This document shows positions 61,038 to 64,000 of a stretch of 64,000 nt of DNA, one piece after another (the stretch's first letter is position 1; every line of letters begins with the position of its first letter). The stretch is from Oryza sativa Japonica Group (taxonomy: Eukaryota > Streptophyta > Magnoliopsida > Poales > Poaceae), in NCBI RefSeq assembly GCF_034140825.1, contig NC_089039.1:21311501-21375500 (forward strand), read 5' to 3'. The position numbers and the translations under genes were made by a program. Below the pieces are notes generated by a model that was given only the letters and a program-made list of their open reading frames with translations, ran no database searches and was not told the origin of the DNA.

Positions 61038-61045
61038 CATATAAA
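61038..61045 (+). promoter_or_regulatory. TATA-like box of DUF1218 gene E
   Basis: CATATAAA in the context CCTCCATATAAACAGACG, closely matching the gene D block. It lies 132 bp before the start codon because the upstream start used by sister genes has been lost here. Confidence 0.55.
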
Positions 61046-61176
61046 CAGACGTTCGAGAATAGACACCAATTATTCTCTTCCTGGAAGACAGAGGGTCCAC
61101 TATTGGGGGAAAAAATTGGCGGCCGCCGGCGATCGGTAGAACCGACCGGACACGTACGTACGTCGTCGCGATTAAA

Positions 61177-62457
61177 ATGGACAAGACGACGGTCATCGTG
61201 TCCGCGGTGGCTGCTTCCCTTGGCGCGCTCAGCGCCATCCTGGGGTTCGCTGCCGATGCCGCAAAGCACAGTGTAAGCTTATATGCGTGCGCACACTGCT
61301 CATCTCTCAATCTCAATCTCCTTTTATTTTTCTTCTCCTTCTGTAGAGTGCTCTTGTAGAACATTGATATATACATCTTGTTGAACTCAGGTGAGGTAGC
61401 AGATCTTACTATCATATATGTATCTTGCAGGATTGCGCATCAGCGCTTGGGATGGCGGTGGCCGCGTCAATCTTCCTGATGATGGCGAAGGTCACCGTGG
61501 CGGCCGGCGGCGGCTGCCGCGAGTCCCGCGCCGTCGTCCCGTCCGCGACCAAGCGGACCGTCGCCGTCGCTTGCGCCGCCATCTCGTGGTGAGTCACCAC
61601 CGATCGATCTGCTCGGTCAGGTAATTAAACTGCACGTGCACTACGCGTGATCGATCGATCGTCGCCTTGATCTCACGCGCGTCACGTACGTGTGTGCACT
61701 GTGCACCATATGCTGCGTGATAGTACAGGATTGCGACGGTGATCGCGTTCGTGATGTTCCTGGACACCGGCGGCATCAGCGTTGTCCACGGCTCGTCGTC
61801 GAGATCAGCAGCGGCCGAGCTGGGAATCTGCGCGGCCATCTTCCTGATGATAACACACGTCGCCATGGCTGCTGCCGGCTGCTGCTGCCGCAGCTTCTGC
61901 ATCCCCTCCGAGACGGCGCGGGTCGTCTGCGCCATCACCTCATGGTGAGTGATCCATCGATCGTCACACGCGCAGTACGCGGTTGTCGCTGCTACGGTCA
62001 CATACAACGGCAAGCGCCCGGTTGTTGCGTCGTTGCGTGCAGGATAGTGCCGGTGATTGTGTTCGTGTTGCTCCTACACGCCGCGGTCGAGGAGTCTGAT
62101 TGCGACAAGATCCACAAGGGCGTCTACGCTGGCACGGGCGTACTGGTCCTCGTCTCCACGGTGCTCGGAATCATCTCCTACCTCATGCTCCGCACGCGGC
62201 CAGAGCCAACGCCGCCGATCGTGGTCCCGATGGTCATCGCGTTCCAGCCGGTATATCCTAATCCTCTTCTGGTGCCTGTGCCGGTTCAAGCGCCGCCGCC
62301 GAACCAGGCGTTCGCTCATCCGGCTACTTTGCCGCCACAAGGAGGATGGTACGGGCAAGCACCGAACCAGCAATTCGCGGCACCTGCTCCTGCTCAAGGC
62401 TATGGATGGCAAGCGCCGAACCAGCAACATTTCCCATGCGCAGGTGTAGTACCGTGA
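61177..62457 (+). CDS. Chimeric DUF1218 membrane protein with duplicated module, gene E
   Basis: Four exons (61177-61272, 61431-61588, 61729-61944, 62043-62457) join to 294 codons; all other array members have three exons. Exons 1-2 resemble gene B (DCASALGMAVAASIFLMMAK). Exon 3 is a fusion: it starts like a normal exon 3 (IATVIAFVMFLDTGG), then switches to exon-2-like sequence (SSRSAAAELGICAAIFLMIT, IPSETARVVCAITSW) ending at the usual exon-2 donor. Exon 4 is a normal exon 3 with a gene-C-like tail (NPLLVPVPVQAPPPNQAFAH, QGYGWQAPNQQHFP). The protein would have about six hydrophobic segments. The Cys-rich inner loop is degraded in the first module (GGGCRESRAVVPSATKR). The upstream ATG of genes B-D is missing, although its frame remains open and similar. 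The frame is intact, so the gene may be functional; expression is unknown. Confidence 0.85.
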
Positions 62458-63873
62458 CCTCAGAATATCACCCTGTGTTGACTCGAACCAAGGGCGTAGT
62501 TATAAATTCGTGTCGTACATTCTGTATATCCGATACGGATAATTTTACCGTACAATATTTGATACCTCGAGAGTACCAAATGTACTACTACACATCAGGA
62601 CTGTAGCACTACATGCTAGGCTGCTAGCTTTCTTAAGTTTGGAAAATGTGATTTTACGTGTTGGTTTGTAATGTCGTCTTTCTCTTCCAACACATTTGGC
62701 ATGTACTTTTTCCATCCCAAAATAATTGCTCTTAAGTACGATTTAAATTTTATGATCGAGATACATGCACCCTACATCTGTACTTTGTAGTAGTACATGC
62801 TAGCTCTCTTAAGTTTGGAAAGTGACGATTTTACGAGCTGGTTTGTGGTGTAGCCTTTCTCATACAATGCATTTGGCATGTACTTTCTCCATCCCAAAAT
62901 AGTTTTCTAAACGATTTAAATTTTATGTTAAAATAATTATCACGTTGGATTACTACTTGCCCCATCAACCATCTTCCATTCAAATTTAGTATGTAAATAA
63001 ATTAGAAAAGATGGAACCTTATCAATCTCTACCAACAATTGATAGATTCAAACCCTTCCACTCACCTAACACGTACCATTAAAATTTGATAAGATCATAA
63101 TTAAAACCTATCGATGATTATTTTTTCAATTACGGTTTTGTGTTTTGAGTAAATGGGGTTGTGAATCTATAAACCCCTCCTTCACTAAGAAGATGATTAC
63201 CTGAATTAAAAGCTAAGACAAATCACATGGAAATATCAGTCCTATTTTTACTCTCCTACTTTATCAATATATACGAGGCAAAGCTTTTTCCTTCTTTTAA
63301 CAAAAAAATTGTTTCAGGTGTTCCATTACTCAGTGAAAAATGTTTCATTGTTTAGTAAAAAAATGTTTCACACATATGTGACATTGAAAAAATGTAATTG
63401 CAACATCGAGAGCCTATTGTGTGGAACATCAAAGAAAAAATATTGCACATCAACATCTAACCAAAAGATAATGAAACATGGAACAAACATACACACTAGA
63501 CTGCAGCAAACCGAGAGTTGAGTCACGAGCATGCAGCAACAACACATGCCTGGAAGGAGACGCTGGCGAAGCTTTCGAGAGGACATGGTGGCCAAGCTTG
63601 GAGAGCTCCTTGGTGGATGGGGACGACGCCTCCTCCCACAGTCTCCATGCTCATTAGAGACGCCGTCGTTGGTGAGGTCATCGTTGTTGTACCTCCTTCC
63701 ACAGCCTTGACGCTCGTCATGGGGGACACCGCCGGCGACGAGGTCATCGTACCTCCTCCATATCCTCAAAGCTTGTCGTTAGGGATGCCGCCATCGACGA
63801 TATCATCTTCGTCGTACCTTCTTCCATAGCCTCAACGCTCATCACGAGGGGCGTCTCTGCCGCCGAGGTCGTC
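62458..63873. other. Downstream spacer with dispersed repeats
   Basis: Two similar stretches of about 120 bp occur in tandem at about 62610-62725 and 62790-62910 (CATGCTAGC, CTTAAGTTTGGAAA, CATTTGGCATGTACTTT). From 63300 there is a GAAACATTT/ATTGCAACA-type segment like that at 17520-17680, then a GC-rich tract with tandem repeats (listed separately). No gene recognised. Confidence 0.5.
63655..63872. repeat. Degenerate tandem repeat, period about 65 bp
   Basis: About three diverged copies of a unit with (G/A)CCGCC(G/A), GAGGTCATCGT, GTACCTCCTTCCA(C/T)A and TCAACGCTCATCA words. The repeat is GC-rich and stays open in more than one frame, but no protein family was recognised. Confidence 0.5.
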
Positions 63874-64000
63874 CACTAGTACAGGAATGATTTTTCTGGA
63901 CGTGACTCATTTTGGATTGCAGACGCACCGTAAGTGGTCGCGTCTGCAAAAATCGTGCTCCATTTTGGCGTGCGGCTCTTTAAAATAACCGCACGGAAAA
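63874..64000 (+). mobile_element. 5' end of a CACTA (En/Spm) transposon, cut by window end
   Basis: Begins CACTAGTACAGGAATG, the conserved CACTA-type terminus. Subterminal motifs in both orientations follow (GCAGACGC/GCGTCTGCAAAAA, CGTGCGG/CCGCACGG). The element continues beyond the window. Confidence 0.7.

Noticed and set aside
1-64000. CRISPR arrays, operons, ribosome binding sites, tRNA or rRNA genes
   Set aside because: The sequence is plant nuclear DNA; the microsatellites and tandem units do not have a spacer-repeat structure, and no tRNA or rRNA signature was seen.

Overview
This is nuclear DNA of a grass, almost certainly rice (Oryza) or a very close relative. The evidence is GC-rich first exons with AT-rich introns, many Stowaway, Tourist and MULE miniature elements, Helitrons, a gypsy-type solo LTR, a rice-style MULE carrying a plant-mobile-domain gene, and protein families recognisable as plant. 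All gene models below were spliced by eye from GT-AG (one GC-AG) introns with matching phases. Exon coordinates may be off by one in places. No transcript data were available.

Left part (1-13.3 kb): ordinary housekeeping genes. A TMEM18-like membrane protein (+, 784-2252, 4 exons) converges on a 14-exon EMB8-like alpha/beta hydrolase (-, 2946-9195). Next is a 3-exon gene for a small secreted protein made of a subtilisin-propeptide (inhibitor I9) domain (-, 9904-11633). Stowaway MITEs lie around them.

13.3-19.1 kb: a complete-looking 3.67-kb Mutator-like element (13299-16971) with a 10-bp target duplication and long, internally repeated, GC-rich inverted ends. It contains an open 440-codon plant-mobile-domain gene and no visible transposase. 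A second inverted-repeat element with a GC-rich core follows.

19.7-25.9 kb: a 9-exon SnRK2-type protein kinase (- strand) whose exon 7 is one base short, so it is probably a pseudogene or a truncated kinase. Its sixth intron holds a 3.1-kb solo LTR with a perfect 5-bp duplication.

26-35.5 kb: gene-poor, transposon-derived DNA with two GC-rich tracts and several MITEs.

35.6-62.5 kb: the main feature is a same-strand tandem array of five DUF1218 genes. These are four-pass membrane proteins of the VCC/DESIGUAL/MWL family, linked in Arabidopsis to leaf symmetry, vein pattern and lignin. The genes (A-E) share exon layout, core promoter, 5' leader and proline-rich tails but differ in their loops. 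Gene C uses a GC-AG intron. Gene E is a chimera with an extra exon joining exon-3-like and exon-2-like sequence, so it carries additional membrane segments. The spacers between the genes hold a hAT element with an 8-bp duplication, a LINE fragment, CACTA ends, nested MITEs and two Helitrons. One Helitron is built of long T-runs separated by a short CG-rich motif. The window ends inside a CACTA element that starts at 63874.
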